64,000 nucleotides of DNA, from contig NZ_CAJEWD010000008.1 in assembly GCF_903994045.1 (NCBI RefSeq), positions 62,001-126,000 of the forward strand. The letters run 5' to 3'. Origin of the DNA: Jeotgalicoccus meleagridis (GTDB lineage: Bacteria; Bacillota; Bacilli; Staphylococcales; Salinicoccaceae). The notes beneath the pieces were generated by a model, which was given only the letters and a program-made list of their open reading frames with translations, was not told the origin of the DNA and ran no database searches. Below are positions 16,530 through 26,362 of this stretch, one piece after another (within the stretch, counting starts at the first letter, position 1; the number at the start of each line of letters is the position of its first letter). Made by a program: the position numbers and the translations under genes.

Positions 16530-19500
16530 CTACTCCTTAATGTCTTTTAGTTCTTGATATAGTACTTTATCTTTTTCATAATCTTCTTGAGATATTTCTT
16601 TTAAAGGCACTTGTAGGCTTCTTTGTAATTCATCTTTGTCCGCTTCAAGTGATTGATCCTGTGTCTTAAGATAGTCATGAATTAAATCTTCGAGCTGACT
16701 TTGTAAGAGAGATATATCTATCGTTTGAATTAGCGATTGAGATAAGTCTAATAAAGCATCTCTAAAGACTTTTGGTTTATTGATCGCCTTGTTTAAAGTC
16801 TTATCATAATTCGTTAAGACACTTGCATCAATCTCAAGCTGAGCTTCTTTATGAGTACTTTTCTCTATAGTGAAATGATTTGCTAAACTTGCTTGGCTGA
16901 TTTTTTCATTTAGCGTGGTGAGTGTTTGAGTGACTTCACTATCCGCCTGACGATAAACCGCATTAAAAGCAATATTAGCTTCAAGAGTTAAGTAATCATT
17001 AATTTTACGTTCAAGTAAAGATAGATTGTCTTTAATGTAAGCTTTATCTTTCATATCAGACACTGTCAGTAAACCTTTTAAATAGTCGTAAAGCTGTAGA
17101 TCTAAACGCTTAGGTAAATAAGTTAAAATAATATCTAGTTCTGAATTTAGGGTGTCTTGTAAATTATTTAAGTTAAATGTTGTAAGAAACTCTTGTAAAT
17201 CTTGTCTGTCATTAATAATCTTTTGTCTTTCTTGTCCACTATCCTCAAACTGTCTCATATTACTTTCTATGTTAGAGAGTAATTGGTCTTTTAATTCCTT
17301 GAGCGATTTAATTTGAACAGCCCGTGCTTCTTCTTTAGCGAGTTTCATAATGTTCTCTTTTGCTAAATCAAAGCCTTGATCTGAAGAGGTTAAGGCTTTT
17401 TTACTAGATACAGGATAAATGACATGCTTAATGCCAAGCTTATCAAGAGACGATGCCATATAGTTAATGACCTTGTTTTTATCGTCTTCTGACCTCATTA
17501 AATCGACAGCATTGATAATAAAGATGATTGGGAAGTCCTGACCTTTAATAGATTGTATATATTTTAAGAATGTTTCATCAGAACGAGAAAATACGTGATT
17601 ATAGTAAGATACATATATGATCATATCACTCGATGCGATAATGTCACTCGTCTCTGAAGTATGTCTTTGGTTAATAGAATTAATACCTGGTGAATCAATC
17701 AAGGTATAGGATTCCGTCAGTTTATTTTTTATTGAAACATCTGCCTTATGGACAAAAGTTGCATCTTCATCACTCGAAATCATAGAGATCAAGTGGTCCT
17801 TGTCGATATCGACTGTTTGTCCAAGTACATCTTGATAGTCTTCATACTTGTTTAATAAGCCAGATAGTAGAGGTTTGTATGTCTCTTCTACCTGATTAAT
17901 ATGTTTTTTAATCCATGACTCATAATCTTTAATTGATGAATAAGAAAGACCGGATAAGGTTTCAAGTACTTCGATTAAATCACTTTCTGATTTGTATATG
18001 GCCCGACTCGTCTCTTGATCATTAATTTCTGTAATCGTCGCAGTCGTTGGATTCGGACTTGTAGTTAAGTAGTGTTGTCCAAGTAATGCATTAATAAAAG
18101 TTGTTTTACCGGCACTAAAGCCACCAAAAACAGAAATATTTGCTTTACCCGACTCTAAACGGTTAATTTTTTCTGTAAAAATGTTGTGATAGCTGCTGTA
18201 AGTCGGCTGATCTTTAAGTAATGAAACAACTTCTTTATAGCTTTGAAGAGATTGACTTGATTTGTTAACTGTAAAAATATTATGTCTACTTTTCTCTTCT
18301 TCAGCTTTTTCACTGTCTTCGACTGATAACTCAATTTCTTCTGTTAAATTAAGTTTATCGATTTCATCATCCATATGAATATAAAGATGTTGATAGTTTT
18401 GAGTAGTTAAGGATTCAATGAGTGTTAAGTATTGAGCGGCACTTTCATAGAGCTCTTTTTCAGATGTTAAGGCTGTGTATCCCTGGTTAGAACTACTCTC
18501 TTCGACTTTTAATTGTTTGATAAAGTCAGCCGCTTCTTTAGAAATATCCGTCATGAGTTTTGACGATAAGCGGTCGAAGTAATTGGAAATAAAGTTCTTG
18601 TTTAAAGATGTAATGGCGTCGTGATTTAAGTTTTCATTATGCCAAATATACTTATAAGGTGGACCAATTAAACCGAGACTTGTATAAAGACTATTAACAT
18701 TAGCATTGATTTCAGTATCTAGCACCGGTTGCATGACGTCATTGATTTTTTCCAGTCGTTCATTTTTAAGTTGTGCTTCTTTTTTCTTCTTACCGAATAG
18801 TCCAGACACTTTTTCATCCCCAGAAAGGACTTTTAAATAATCCGTAATGGCACTCTTAACTTGATGCGGGAAAATATAAGCATCTTTAACCAACTTTTTC
18901 ACTTGTTCTTTAATATAAGACTCTAGTTCTTCTGGATCTTGACGAATAGAAGCTGCACGTGCTTCCTTAAGTTCCTTATCTAGGTAGGAAATTCTTTCTT
19001 GGCATTTCTCTATACTTAATGGATGCTCGAGCTTTAAGTCCTCTTCTAAAGCGTCGACTTGATCTTTAAGATAGGCGAGCTGTTTATCCTCTATATTCTT
19101 TCTAATACGCTGATCGTAGAGATTTAGGCGACTTGCTTTCTCTTTTTCAATATTTAAAATAAAGGATTTTAGGTCGTCCACTTGATTGTACTTAGATTCA
19201 TAAATTGATGTAGTATAGATATCTTCTTCAGCGATCTGCCATGATTTTAAGGTTCTTCTCACTCTTTGTAAAAAAGTATCCATACTGAGCTCATGATCAT
19301 CATGTTTATCGATTTGATTGATGATTAAGATCAATGGAATATCTAGCTCTGAAATTTCCTTAAGTAGTCTTAAATTATGTTCACTTTCTACGTGGTTGTA
19401 TTCGACAGTAAAGAAAATAACATCAGAGTTTAGTAAGAAACGATTGGCTGAGTCTTCATGGCTCTGAGTGTTAGAATCAACACCCGGTGTATCTTGAAAG

Positions 19501-19910
19501 ACTGTACCTTCTTTATAGTCATCATGAATAATTTCCATATTGATCGCTTCAATATCTAAATCCTTTGTGTTTAAATGCTTTAAATCATCATAATTATCCA
19601 CCACAGCATATTGGTATTGATTGATAAAAGCCTCAATTAAGTTCTCATTACTAATTTCTACTGCTACAGTGTTACTGGTTGTTGGAACAGGTGAAGATGG
19701 TAGGATATCTCTTTGTAATAAGTGATTGATCAAGCTCGACTTCCCTGCAGAATAATGACCAATAAACGACAGTACTAATTGATTTTTGTATGTTTTTAAA
19801 ATGGCATGGTCAATTTGGGAGACCAAGACATCGTTATCTGATTTTAATATTTCTTTTTTTAATTTATATAAACGGTTTAAGCTTTTCTCTTTTTCCCCTT
19901 GTGTTAACAA
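16530..19910 (-). CDS. dynA: Dynamin-like GTPase DynA (two fused dynamin modules)
   Basis: A 1126-residue protein with two complete GTPase modules. The first has P-loop GHYSAGKSSL (51-60), DTPGVDSN and NQIDKHD. The second has GGFSAGKTTFINALLG near residue 595, DSPGINS and NAVDLMR. Long coiled-coil stalks follow each, as in B. subtilis DynA/YpbR, which fuses membranes and protects against membrane damage and phage. The start is uncertain: TTG 19910 directly after the preceding stop, with GGGGAG 11 bases upstream; no ATG lies before the first P-loop. Gene order between the methyltransferase and exonuclease matches Bacillales. Confidence 0.93.
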   Translation of the reverse strand: MLTQGEKEKSLNRLYKLKKEILKSDNDVLVSQIDHAILKTYKNQLVLSFIGHYSAGKSSLINHLLQRDILPSSPVPTTSNTVAVEISNENLIEAFINQYQYAVVDNYDDLKHLNTKDLDIEAINMEIIHDDYKEGTVFQDTPGVDSNTQSHEDSANRFLLNSDVIFFTVEYNHVESEHNLRLLKEISELDIPLILIINQIDKHDDHELSMDTFLQRVRRTLKSWQIAEEDIYTTSIYESKYNQVDDLKSFILNIEKEKASRLNLYDQRIRKNIEDKQLAYLKDQVDALEEDLKLEHPLSIEKCQERISYLDKELKEARAASIRQDPEELESYIKEQVKKLVKDAYIFPHQVKSAITDYLKVLSGDEKVSGLFGKKKKEAQLKNERLEKINDVMQPVLDTEINANVNSLYTSLGLIGPPYKYIWHNENLNHDAITSLNKNFISNYFDRLSSKLMTDISKEAADFIKQLKVEESSSNQGYTALTSEKELYESAAQYLTLIESLTTQNYQHLYIHMDDEIDKLNLTEEIELSVEDSEKAEEEKSRHNIFTVNKSSQSLQSYKEVVSLLKDQPTYSSYHNIFTEKINRLESGKANISVFGGFSAGKTTFINALLGQHYLTTSPNPTTATITEINDQETSRAIYKSESDLIEVLETLSGLSYSSIKDYESWIKKHINQVEETYKPLLSGLLNKYEDYQDVLGQTVDIDKDHLISMISSDEDATFVHKADVSIKNKLTESYTLIDSPGINSINQRHTSETSDIIASSDMIIYVSYYNHVFSRSDETFLKYIQSIKGQDFPIIFIINAVDLMRSEDDKNKVINYMASSLDKLGIKHVIYPVSSKKALTSSDQGFDLAKENIMKLAKEEARAVQIKSLKELKDQLLSNIESNMRQFEDSGQERQKIINDRQDLQEFLTTFNLNNLQDTLNSELDIILTYLPKRLDLQLYDYLKGLLTVSDMKDKAYIKDNLSLLERKINDYLTLEANIAFNAVYRQADSEVTQTLTTLNEKISQASLANHFTIEKSTHKEAQLEIDASVLTNYDKTLNKAINKPKVFRDALLDLSQSLIQTIDISLLQSQLEDLIHDYLKTQDQSLEADKDELQRSLQVPLKEISQEDYEKDKVLYQELKDIKE

Positions 19911-21035
19911 CTATGCTTTCACTCCCCAGTATTGATAGAAAGTTGTTTCTATATAACCATTGAACAGCTTTCTACGTTTAGTCGCTTTTTTACCGACAAT
20001 CTGTTCGAATTCTTTATTAGAAGTCATCAAATAAACATTTAGACTTGGATGAGCGTTCATCAGTTGGCCAATTTTTTCATACATTGCCTCAACTGCCTTA
20101 GCCTCACCAATACGTTCCCCATAAGGTGGATTGGTAATGAGCTGTGCATTGTCATCTATTTCATTTAAGTCATGTACATCCATAGTATTAAAGATAATAT
20201 CGTCTTCTAAGCCTACTTCTTCAGCATTTCTACGTGCTATGCGAATCATGTTTGAATCAATGTCTGATGCGTATATTTTTATTTCTTTATCAAAATCGGC
20301 TTCATTTTCACATTGTGTGCGAATTTCAGTCCACATGTCTTCAGGAATAATATCCCAAGACTCACTATCGAAAGTACGATTAGAACCCGGTGCAATATTA
20401 CGTGCGATCATTGCTGCTTCTAAGGCAATGGTGCCTGAGCCCACAAAAGGATCAATTAAAGTGTTATCTCCATTGTAGTTGGCGAGTTTCAACATGCTGG
20501 CAGCGAGTGTTTCTTTAATTGGTGCTTCCCCTTGTTCGACTCTGTAACCTCTTTTGTGTAAGGCTTCTCCACTCGTGTCTACAGTTAAAATTGCACGATC
20601 CTTTAAGATATTGATATCTATTTTGTAACGCGGGCCATCTTCTGGAAGTTTACCCGTCATTGAAAAGCTTTCTTTAAGATGTTCAACAATTGCTTTTTTA
20701 GTAATTCTTTGCACATCTGGCACACTGTATAAAGTTGATTTGTGAGAACGACCAGTGACTGGGAACTCAGCATTAGGTCCGAGGATATCTGAAATCGGTA
20801 AAGCTTTGATTTTTTCAAACAGTTCATCAAAAGTCTTAACGGTAAAATCACCTAAGACAATTCGTATTCTATCAACAGTTCTAAGTTTTAAATTTGTTTC
20901 GACGATGGTTTGTTCATTACCTTCAAAATAGACCCGGCCGTTTTCTAGAGTCGGCGATAGTCCGAGGGATTCTATTTCATCTGCAACGACGCGTTCTAGG
21001 CCCATTGGTGTGTTGACAATAAATTTAAAGTTCAT
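19911..21035 (-). CDS. THUMP-domain RNA methyltransferase (RlmL/YpsC-like)
   Basis: A 374-residue class I SAM-dependent methyltransferase. An N-terminal ferredoxin-like and THUMP region (about 1-160) for RNA binding leads into the UPF0020 catalytic domain. That domain has IDPFVGSGTIALEAAMIARNIAPG (SAM loop), IYASDIDSNMIRIARRNA and the catalytic LITNPPYGERIGE. The NPPY motif indicates N-methylation of a base, most likely m2G in 23S rRNA by analogy with RlmL. TAGGAG precedes the ATG. It is immediately followed by dynA. Confidence 0.93.
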   Translation of the reverse strand: MNFKFIVNTPMGLERVVADEIESLGLSPTLENGRVYFEGNEQTIVETNLKLRTVDRIRIVLGDFTVKTFDELFEKIKALPISDILGPNAEFPVTGRSHKSTLYSVPDVQRITKKAIVEHLKESFSMTGKLPEDGPRYKIDINILKDRAILTVDTSGEALHKRGYRVEQGEAPIKETLAASMLKLANYNGDNTLIDPFVGSGTIALEAAMIARNIAPGSNRTFDSESWDIIPEDMWTEIRTQCENEADFDKEIKIYASDIDSNMIRIARRNAEEVGLEDDIIFNTMDVHDLNEIDDNAQLITNPPYGERIGEAKAVEAMYEKIGQLMNAHPSLNVYLMTSNKEFEQIVGKKATKRRKLFNGYIETTFYQYWGVKA

Positions 21036-21087
21036 ATATAGACTCCTAAAGTTTGATTTGTTTTTATTATAGTATGAAAATCGGCAT

Positions 21088-21114
21088 AAAAAAAGCTCTC
21101 CACTTAAGGAGAGC
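21088..21114 (-). terminator. Terminator of rnpB
   Basis: GCTCTCC (minus) pairs with GGAGAGC around a 6-base loop (stem 21095-21101 with 21108-21114) and is followed by seven T on the minus strand. Confidence 0.85.
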
Positions 21115-21526
21115 GTCTAGTCCGGTTACTCTGTAAGCCATGTTCTGTCCCGCTGTGCTATAAGCGTGCACTAGTATACACTCGCACATTGGTGATAATC
21201 ATCTGTCTATATTATTTTACTAATATCTCTCCGTCAGTTGACTTCCTGTTGGAAAGTGCTCCTACCTAATTTGGATTGCTCACTCGAGGGGTTTACCGCG
21301 TTCCAACTTCATCATTTCTTTTGAAGCTCGTCTCTGTGGCACTTTATGGTTAATTTACTCATATGCGAACACTTAGAGTATTTCACCGCCGTCAAGATAT
21401 AAATATCATTGCCCAGACTTATTGTTTCGTCTGGCACGAACACTACGGCCATCTCAGGCCGTGTGAGCATGGACTTTCCTCTATGCATCTAAGTGCATAG
21501 CGATTATCCGAGTTACCGTTTGCTTA
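21115..21526 (-). ncRNA. rnpB: RNase P RNA, Bacillus type (type B)
   Basis: The catalytic RNA that trims tRNA 5' leaders. On the minus strand the conserved blocks occur in order: GGATAATCGC near the 5' end, GAGGAAAGTCCATGCTC (21465-21485 area), GTAGTGTTCGTGCC, AAAGTGCCACAGAGACGAG, GGAACGCGGTAAACCCCTCG and finally ACAGAACATGGCTTACAGAG. The arrangement matches B. subtilis type B RNA. Exact ends are estimated: the 5' end from a CATAAT -10 just downstream of gpsB, the 3' end from the terminator hairpin. Confidence 0.95.
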
Positions 21527-21540
21527 AATATTATGATTGA

Positions 21541-21870
21541 CTAAGATTGTTTTTCCGCTTTGCCAAATACTTGTTTTTCAAGGTTGGATAGGCGTTTTAA
21601 AATGTCGATTTGTTGACTTTGACCACCGTTATTACCAGTACGCGTATTTGTTGCAACTCTAATACGCAAGTCTTCGACTTCTTTTTTCAAACGTGCATTT
21701 TCTTCTTCTAACTTTTTAATGTTATTGTTCATGTCTGCCATTTTCTGATAGTCGCTGATAACATCATCGAGAAAACTATCTACTTCGATCGGTTTGAAAC
21801 CTCTCACTGATTTTTCGAATTCTTTTTCGAAGATATCTTTAGCAGACAGCTTTAGCGTATAGTCACTCAT
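21541..21870 (-). CDS. gpsB: Cell division/growth regulator GpsB
   Basis: A 109-residue DivIVA-type coiled-coil protein from ATG 21870 (GAGAGG upstream; a five-codon longer reading is unlikely). It has the membrane-binding N-terminal domain ([31 protein letters not shown]), a coiled coil ([21 protein letters not shown], about 57-77), a short linker and the C-terminal hexamerisation helix [18 protein letters not shown]. GpsB scaffolds PBPs and FtsZ at the septum. It lies directly upstream of rnpB and overlaps ypsA. Confidence 0.95.
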   Translation of the reverse strand: MSDYTLKLSAKDIFEKEFEKSVRGFKPIEVDSFLDDVISDYQKMADMNNNIKKLEEENARLKKEVEDLRIRVATNTRTGNNGGQSQQIDILKRLSNLEKQVFGKAEKQS

Positions 21871-21881
21871 CTTTACACCTC

Positions 21882-22421
21882 TCAACCATCATATCTATCG
21901 TTGACGAAGTCATTGATTTCGTCAAATTGTATTCTTTCAATATTATACTGATTCTTCTCTTGTAATTCAAGCATTAGGCTAAATATATATTTCAAATTTG
22001 TTTCAGCCTCACTATCATATACGATTAAACCATAATCCGTATGACTCGTAATAAACTGGTTAATCGCTTTAAACATAGCTGGACTTTCATACTCTCTTTC
22101 AAAGATAAAGCGGGCAAAATCAGCATGGGCGATTATATTATTCAATTCTATTTTATGACTGTCGTTATAGCGGTCATCAAAATTATGGAATGGTTTTAAA
22201 AGACCGAGTTTAATATCATAATCTGCCTTTAAATCTATGATCTCATTGGCAGCATACATTTCTATACCTGTATAGCCTTGGATGATAAACCACTCAGCCC
22301 CTTCTTCAATCAACTGAATAATTTTATCCCTAAGAAAGGCTCTTAGTACTGTGACCTCTTTTTGATCATTTTTAAATATGCCCATTTCGTAATGACGATA
22401 GCCTGTAATAAATACATTCAT
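21882..22421 (-). CDS. ypsA: YpsA family SLOG-fold protein (UPF0398/DUF1273)
   Basis: A 179-residue protein starting [16 protein letters not shown], with [22 protein letters not shown] as the nucleotide-binding SLOG core and [29 protein letters not shown] and [13 protein letters not shown] further on. The family is related to SLOG/DprA-like nucleotide-binding proteins. In B. subtilis and S. aureus YpsA affects cell division, and the gene is conserved next to gpsB. The start overlaps the upstream gene's stop (ATGA). Ligand and mechanism are unknown. Confidence 0.93.
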   Translation of the reverse strand: MNVFITGYRHYEMGIFKNDQKEVTVLRAFLRDKIIQLIEEGAEWFIIQGYTGIEMYAANEIIDLKADYDIKLGLLKPFHNFDDRYNDSHKIELNNIIAHADFARFIFEREYESPAMFKAINQFITSHTDYGLIVYDSEAETNLKYIFSLMLELQEKNQYNIERIQFDEINDFVNDRYDG

Positions 22422-22744
22422 AGTAACCCTTCTACGTTTGCATGATTAATCCACATATTAATATATTTGAATTTTTCATAGTACAGCTTTAAACTAAAAC
22501 GAGGTATGTGGCAACTCATTAATAGCTCCATCAACTCATCAGACATAGTTTGTCTCACAATAGGAGTCAGACGCTCATCTGTTTTAATTGACTCTAAATG
22601 ATAAGCGAGTTGTTTGTTGTTGTCGAGAAAAGGTTCAATTTCACTTTTGAAATCGAAATCATAGCCGTCTCTTGCTCGGCTGTAGCGACTGTCGATTTCA
22701 GCTAGTAATTCTCGATACTGTTCGAATGTGACTGTGCTTGACAA
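22418..22744 (-). CDS. YppE family protein (DUF1798)
   Basis: A 108-residue all-helical cytoplasmic protein like B. subtilis YppE, recognised from the order (divergent from recU, before ypsA) and from the segments YDFDFKSEIEPFLDNN, MSDELMELLMSCHIPRFSLKLYYEKF. No ATG is available; I choose TTG 22744 because GGTGG lies 7 bases upstream, whereas the TTG 13 codons earlier has no ribosome site. Function unknown. Confidence 0.8.
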   Translation of the reverse strand: MSSTVTFEQYRELLAEIDSRYSRARDGYDFDFKSEIEPFLDNNKQLAYHLESIKTDERLTPIVRQTMSDELMELLMSCHIPRFSLKLYYEKFKYINMWINHANVEGLL

Positions 22745-22839
22745 GTTTGGTCCACCACCTAATAATAATGAAATATTAATCAAATTCTAATTAATATATT
22801 ATAATAAGTATATATAATAATAGTTTGGAGTGCTAATAA

Positions 22840-23436
22840 ATGAAATACCCACGTGGTGTAAGAGCACCAAATAGTAATTATCAGGCGAATAAACAAGTGC
22901 AGTATGGCCAACGTGGAATGACACTCGAGAAAGACTTAGACCGTACCAATCAGTTTTATTTGGATAGTAAGAAAGCTGTCATCCACAAAAAGCCGACACC
23001 TGTACAAATCGTCAATGTGGACTACCCTTCAAGGAATAAAGCTAAGATTACAGAAGCTTATTTTAAAGTACCATCGACTAGTGATTATAATGGAATTTAT
23101 AAGGGAAGATATATTGATTTTGAAGCGAAAGAAACAAGAAATAAAACACGCTTTCCTTTTATAAACATTCATGCCCATCAAGTCGAACATATGCGACAGT
23201 GTCATTTATCCGGTGGTATCGTCTTTTTAATTATTAAGTTTACTGTACATGATGAAGTCTTCTTGTATCCCTTTGAACACTTTGTAAAACATTGGGATCA
23301 CTTTCTAAATAATGGACGCAAATCTATTACTTATGAAGACATTAAAAATGAGAGTATTATACTACCAATGAAGTACAATCCGCGGTATGATTACTTAGCT
23401 GCAGTTGACGAATTCTACATTGAAATGGAGCAATAA
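22840..23436 (+). CDS. recU: Holliday junction resolvase RecU
   Basis: A 198-residue endonuclease that resolves four-way junctions in recombination and chromosome segregation. It begins MKYPRGVRAP and contains the nuclease core STSDYNGIYKGRYIDFEAKETRNK (Asp, Glu-x-Lys metal and catalytic residues) followed by FPFINIHAHQVEHM. AT-rich promoter sequence with TATAAT lies in 22795-22825, and TTGGAG precedes the ATG. It is followed by the pbp gene 2 bp later, as in other Bacillales, where recU and pbp are co-transcribed. Confidence 0.96.
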   Translation: MKYPRGVRAPNSNYQANKQVQYGQRGMTLEKDLDRTNQFYLDSKKAVIHKKPTPVQIVNVDYPSRNKAKITEAYFKVPSTSDYNGIYKGRYIDFEAKETRNKTRFPFINIHAHQVEHMRQCHLSGGIVFLIIKFTVHDEVFLYPFEHFVKHWDHFLNNGRKSITYEDIKNESIILPMKYNPRYDYLAAVDEFYIEMEQ

Positions 23437-23438
23437 TT

Positions 23439-25940
23439 ATGGAATCGAATTTTAAAAGGAGCAAGACTCCTAAAAATAAACAGGACAAAAAGCGGTCTTC
23501 CAATACATCAAAAGCATCGATTATAAAAAAAGTCTTCCTATATGGAGGCTTACTCGCACTAATCGGTCTTGTCATTGGGGCTGTTATGTTCGCTTATTAT
23601 GCTTCACAAGCGCCGGCTTTTAGTGAAGAAAAATTAAAAGATCCAGTACCAGCTGAAATTTACGACCGTAATGATAACTTAGTGACCACCTTACATACTG
23701 GTCAAAAGCGTGAATATGTCAGTATGGAAGATGTGCCGACACATGTGAGTGATGCGGTACTTGCTATTGAAGATAACCGTTTTTATGAGCACGGTGCAAT
23801 GGACTTTATCCGCTTAGGTGGAGCGGTTATATCTAATATTACGGATGGCTTTGCATCCCAAGGTGCGAGCACGATTACACAACAAGTTGTTAAACGTGCC
23901 TTTTTAACAGAGGAGCAAACAATAGAACGTAAAGCTCAAGAAGCTTATTTATCATATAGACTTGAACAGGAATACTCTAAAGATAATATTTTAGAGATGT
24001 ACTTAAATAAAATTTATTATTCTGATGGTATTTATGGAATTAGAACCGCCAGTCTTTATTATTTCGATAAAGAATTAGCAGATTTAAATCTTACTGAAGC
24101 GGCTTACTTAGCAGGACTGTCTAACCTACCTAACGTCTATAACTTATACGTTGATCCAGAAGCGGCACAGAAACGTACGACAGTGGTCTTAAATATGATG
24201 TTAGAACATGAGAGAATTTCACAAGAAGAATACGATGAAGCGATCAATACAGATCTTACAGCAAACCTTGTGGCACGTGATGAAGAAGATCGTGCAGTCA
24301 ACGAACAAGAAGATCCAGAATATGCAGCTTACATCAACTATGTTAAAACTGAATTACAAAATCATGATGAATTTAGAAATAGAGATATTTCAGAAGTCTT
24401 AAATAGCGGTATTAAAATCTATACAAATATGGATGCTGATATTCAAGCCTATTTACAAAATATGACCAATAATAAAAATTATTATTATAATGAAAAATTC
24501 CAAAGTGATGACTTTAATATTGCATCAACGATATTAGATACGACCTCAGGTGGCTTAGTTGCTATGAGTGGCGGTCGAGATTATCAAGAAGTCGTTGATC
24601 AAAACCTATCCTTAGTACAACATAATGTGGGTTCAACTATGAAACCATTCTTAGCTTATGGACCTGCCATTGAAGAGTTGGACTGGGCAACGAATCATAC
24701 AGTCCAAGATGAACAGTCTTACTCACCTAAAGATAGTCCGAACAATACAATCTATAACTATGACAATCAAGGTCATGGTAATGTGACGATAAGAGATGCT
24801 TTAAGACAAAGCTTTAACGTACCTGCTGTTAAAACTTTTGAAGAAGTTCAAGAAGAAGCAGGTAATCAAGCACCCGTTGAATTTGCTAGTGAAGTAGGAC
24901 TCGACTACTCTACTAAATTAGAGGGCGATTATACTGTGTCCTTTAATGATGTACTCGGTGGTGGCGAATCTCGCTTTAGTCCACTGCAAATGGCACAAGC
25001 CTATGCAACACTAGGAAATAATGGTGAATTCAATGAAGCACAATCCATCAGATACATTGTGACTGATGACGAAGAAACAATAGAATTTGATAATGAAACA
25101 CATACAGCGATGAAAGATTCCACTGCCTTTATGTTAACGGATATCTTAAAAGATACTTTTGAAAACAATGGTAGTGCGGACTACATCAAGATGGACGGTT
25201 TAAATATAGCAGCTAAAACAGGTACCACTTCCCTAGACACATCAATATTAGAGGAGAATAACCTTCCTAATAATAGTGCTAAAGACGCATGGATTGTCGG
25301 TTATACACCAGAATATACAATGAGTGTGTGGTCTGGCTTTAATAATGCAGAAGCGGGATACTCTGAAGACAAGCTCTTTATCGGTACAGATGAACACATA
25401 ACACCACAGTGGTTCTTTAAAGATATTATGCAGTATATTTCTACCTTTAACGGACAAGACTTTGAACAACCAGATAGTGTAGAACAAATCAATGGCAATG
25501 AATTTCAAGTGAAAAATGCAAGTGGTGGCTTCTGGAATAATAACAATAACTCGAATTCAAATAGTAATTCGAATTCCAGTGGCTCAGACAGTAATTCAAA
25601 TTCATCCGATGACTCTGGAGGCGGAACGTGGAGCTGGCAGTATAACGAAGACGGTGAAATAGAAACCGAAGGCGATGTGCCAGAATCAGAACTCCCTGAT
25701 GATGCTGAGCTCGCTGATCCAGAAGAAGAGGAAAGCTCAGGCAGTCAATCAGAGTCCGAGTCAGGGTCTAGTTCAGGATCAGAATCTGAATCAAGCTCTG
25801 AGTCAGAATCAGGCGGCTCCGACTCCTCGAATTCATCTGAAGAAACAGAGAGCGAATCAGGTGGATCAAGCTCTGACGGCAATTCTTCAAGTGAAGAATC
25901 ATCTAGTGATGAAAGTGAAAGTGACTCATCAAGTGAATAG
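23439..25940 (+). CDS. Class A penicillin-binding protein (PBP1A/PBP2-like) with acidic Ser-rich tail
   Basis: An 833-residue bifunctional peptidoglycan synthase. One transmembrane helix (31-53) is followed by a GT51 transglycosylase domain (catalytic Glu111 in AIEDNRFYEHG; GASTITQQ; KAQEAYLSYRLE) and a transpeptidase domain with Ser399-x-x-Lys402 (GSTMKPF), SFN (458-460) and KTGTT (593-597). From about 698 to the end it is low-complexity: an Asn/Ser stretch, a WSWQYNEDGE insert, then about 85 residues almost only of Ser, Glu, Asp and Gly. The tail lies outside the cell. The gene is 2 bp behind recU, and a terminator follows. Orthologous to S. aureus pbp2 by context. Confidence 0.95.
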   Translation: MESNFKRSKTPKNKQDKKRSSNTSKASIIKKVFLYGGLLALIGLVIGAVMFAYYASQAPAFSEEKLKDPVPAEIYDRNDNLVTTLHTGQKREYVSMEDVPTHVSDAVLAIEDNRFYEHGAMDFIRLGGAVISNITDGFASQGASTITQQVVKRAFLTEEQTIERKAQEAYLSYRLEQEYSKDNILEMYLNKIYYSDGIYGIRTASLYYFDKELADLNLTEAAYLAGLSNLPNVYNLYVDPEAAQKRTTVVLNMMLEHERISQEEYDEAINTDLTANLVARDEEDRAVNEQEDPEYAAYINYVKTELQNHDEFRNRDISEVLNSGIKIYTNMDADIQAYLQNMTNNKNYYYNEKFQSDDFNIASTILDTTSGGLVAMSGGRDYQEVVDQNLSLVQHNVGSTMKPFLAYGPAIEELDWATNHTVQDEQSYSPKDSPNNTIYNYDNQGHGNVTIRDALRQSFNVPAVKTFEEVQEEAGNQAPVEFASEVGLDYSTKLEGDYTVSFNDVLGGGESRFSPLQMAQAYATLGNNGEFNEAQSIRYIVTDDEETIEFDNETHTAMKDSTAFMLTDILKDTFENNGSADYIKMDGLNIAAKTGTTSLDTSILEENNLPNNSAKDAWIVGYTPEYTMSVWSGFNNAEAGYSEDKLFIGTDEHITPQWFFKDIMQYISTFNGQDFEQPDSVEQINGNEFQVKNASGGFWNNNNNSNSNSNSNSSGSDSNSNSSDDSGGGTWSWQYNEDGEIETEGDVPESELPDDAELADPEEEESSGSQSESESGSSSGSESESSSESESGGSDSSNSSEETESESGGSSSDGNSSSEESSSDESESDSSSE

Positions 25941-25951
25941 CTTATAAATTT

Positions 25952-26003
25952 AAGAAGTAATGCGGAAATCAAAGAGAATTGATTTTTGTGTTACTTCTTT
26001 TTT
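25952..26003 (+). terminator. Terminator of the recU-pbp operon
   Basis: AGAAGTAA pairs with TTACTTCT, with inner AATCAA/TTGATT pairing, followed by a T run. It lies 12 bp after the pbp stop codon. Confidence 0.75.
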
Positions 26004-26240
26004 GTCTATTTAACATGAGTTTTGATATGACTTATAGACTTTTTAAGTCATTTTGTCTATAAGACCTGAGTTTTGACATGACTTATAGACTTTTTAAGCC
26101 TTATTGTCTATAAGACCTGAGTTTTGACATGACTTATAGACTTTTTAAGTACTTTTGTCTATTCGATATGACTTTTGACATGACTTATAGACTTTTTAAG
26201 TACTTTTGTCTATTCGATATGACTTTTGGCATAGCCAATG
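26004..26240. repeat. 51-bp tandem dyad repeat array A (4 copies plus a decayed fifth)
   Basis: Units begin at 26004, 26055, 26106, 26157 and 26208, exactly 51 bp apart. The best units (2 and 3) read GTCTATAAG, an 18-base loop, CTTATAGAC, then a 15-base T-rich spacer, so each unit can fold as a 9-bp hairpin. Outer units keep only six pairs. The consensus has stops in all six frames. The array lies between the convergent pbp and nth genes. Confidence 0.93.
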
Positions 26241-26362
26241 GAATTTTCAATCGAGAAACGTATACCACAGGATAAAGCTACATCAATTGATTAAAAGTTA
26301 ATACATAAGCTCCTGGATTTAGTGAGTTTGAATGTAGATCAATCACGATTCTTAAAAATTTC
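26241..26362. other. Spacer between the two repeat arrays
   Basis: About 120 bp of AT-rich sequence between arrays A and B, without a recognisable gene, terminator or further repeat unit. It resembles ordinary intergenic sequence. Confidence 0.5.

Noticed and set aside
20131-20478. 115-codon + strand ORF
   Set aside because: Completely antisense to the methyltransferase gene, which has strong family motifs there.
25745-25972. Minus-strand Asp/Ser/Glu-rich ORF
   Set aside because: It is antisense to the repetitive Ser-rich tail of the PBP and merely mirrors its biased codons (TCA/GAA give TGA-free complements); no ribosome site or independent signals.
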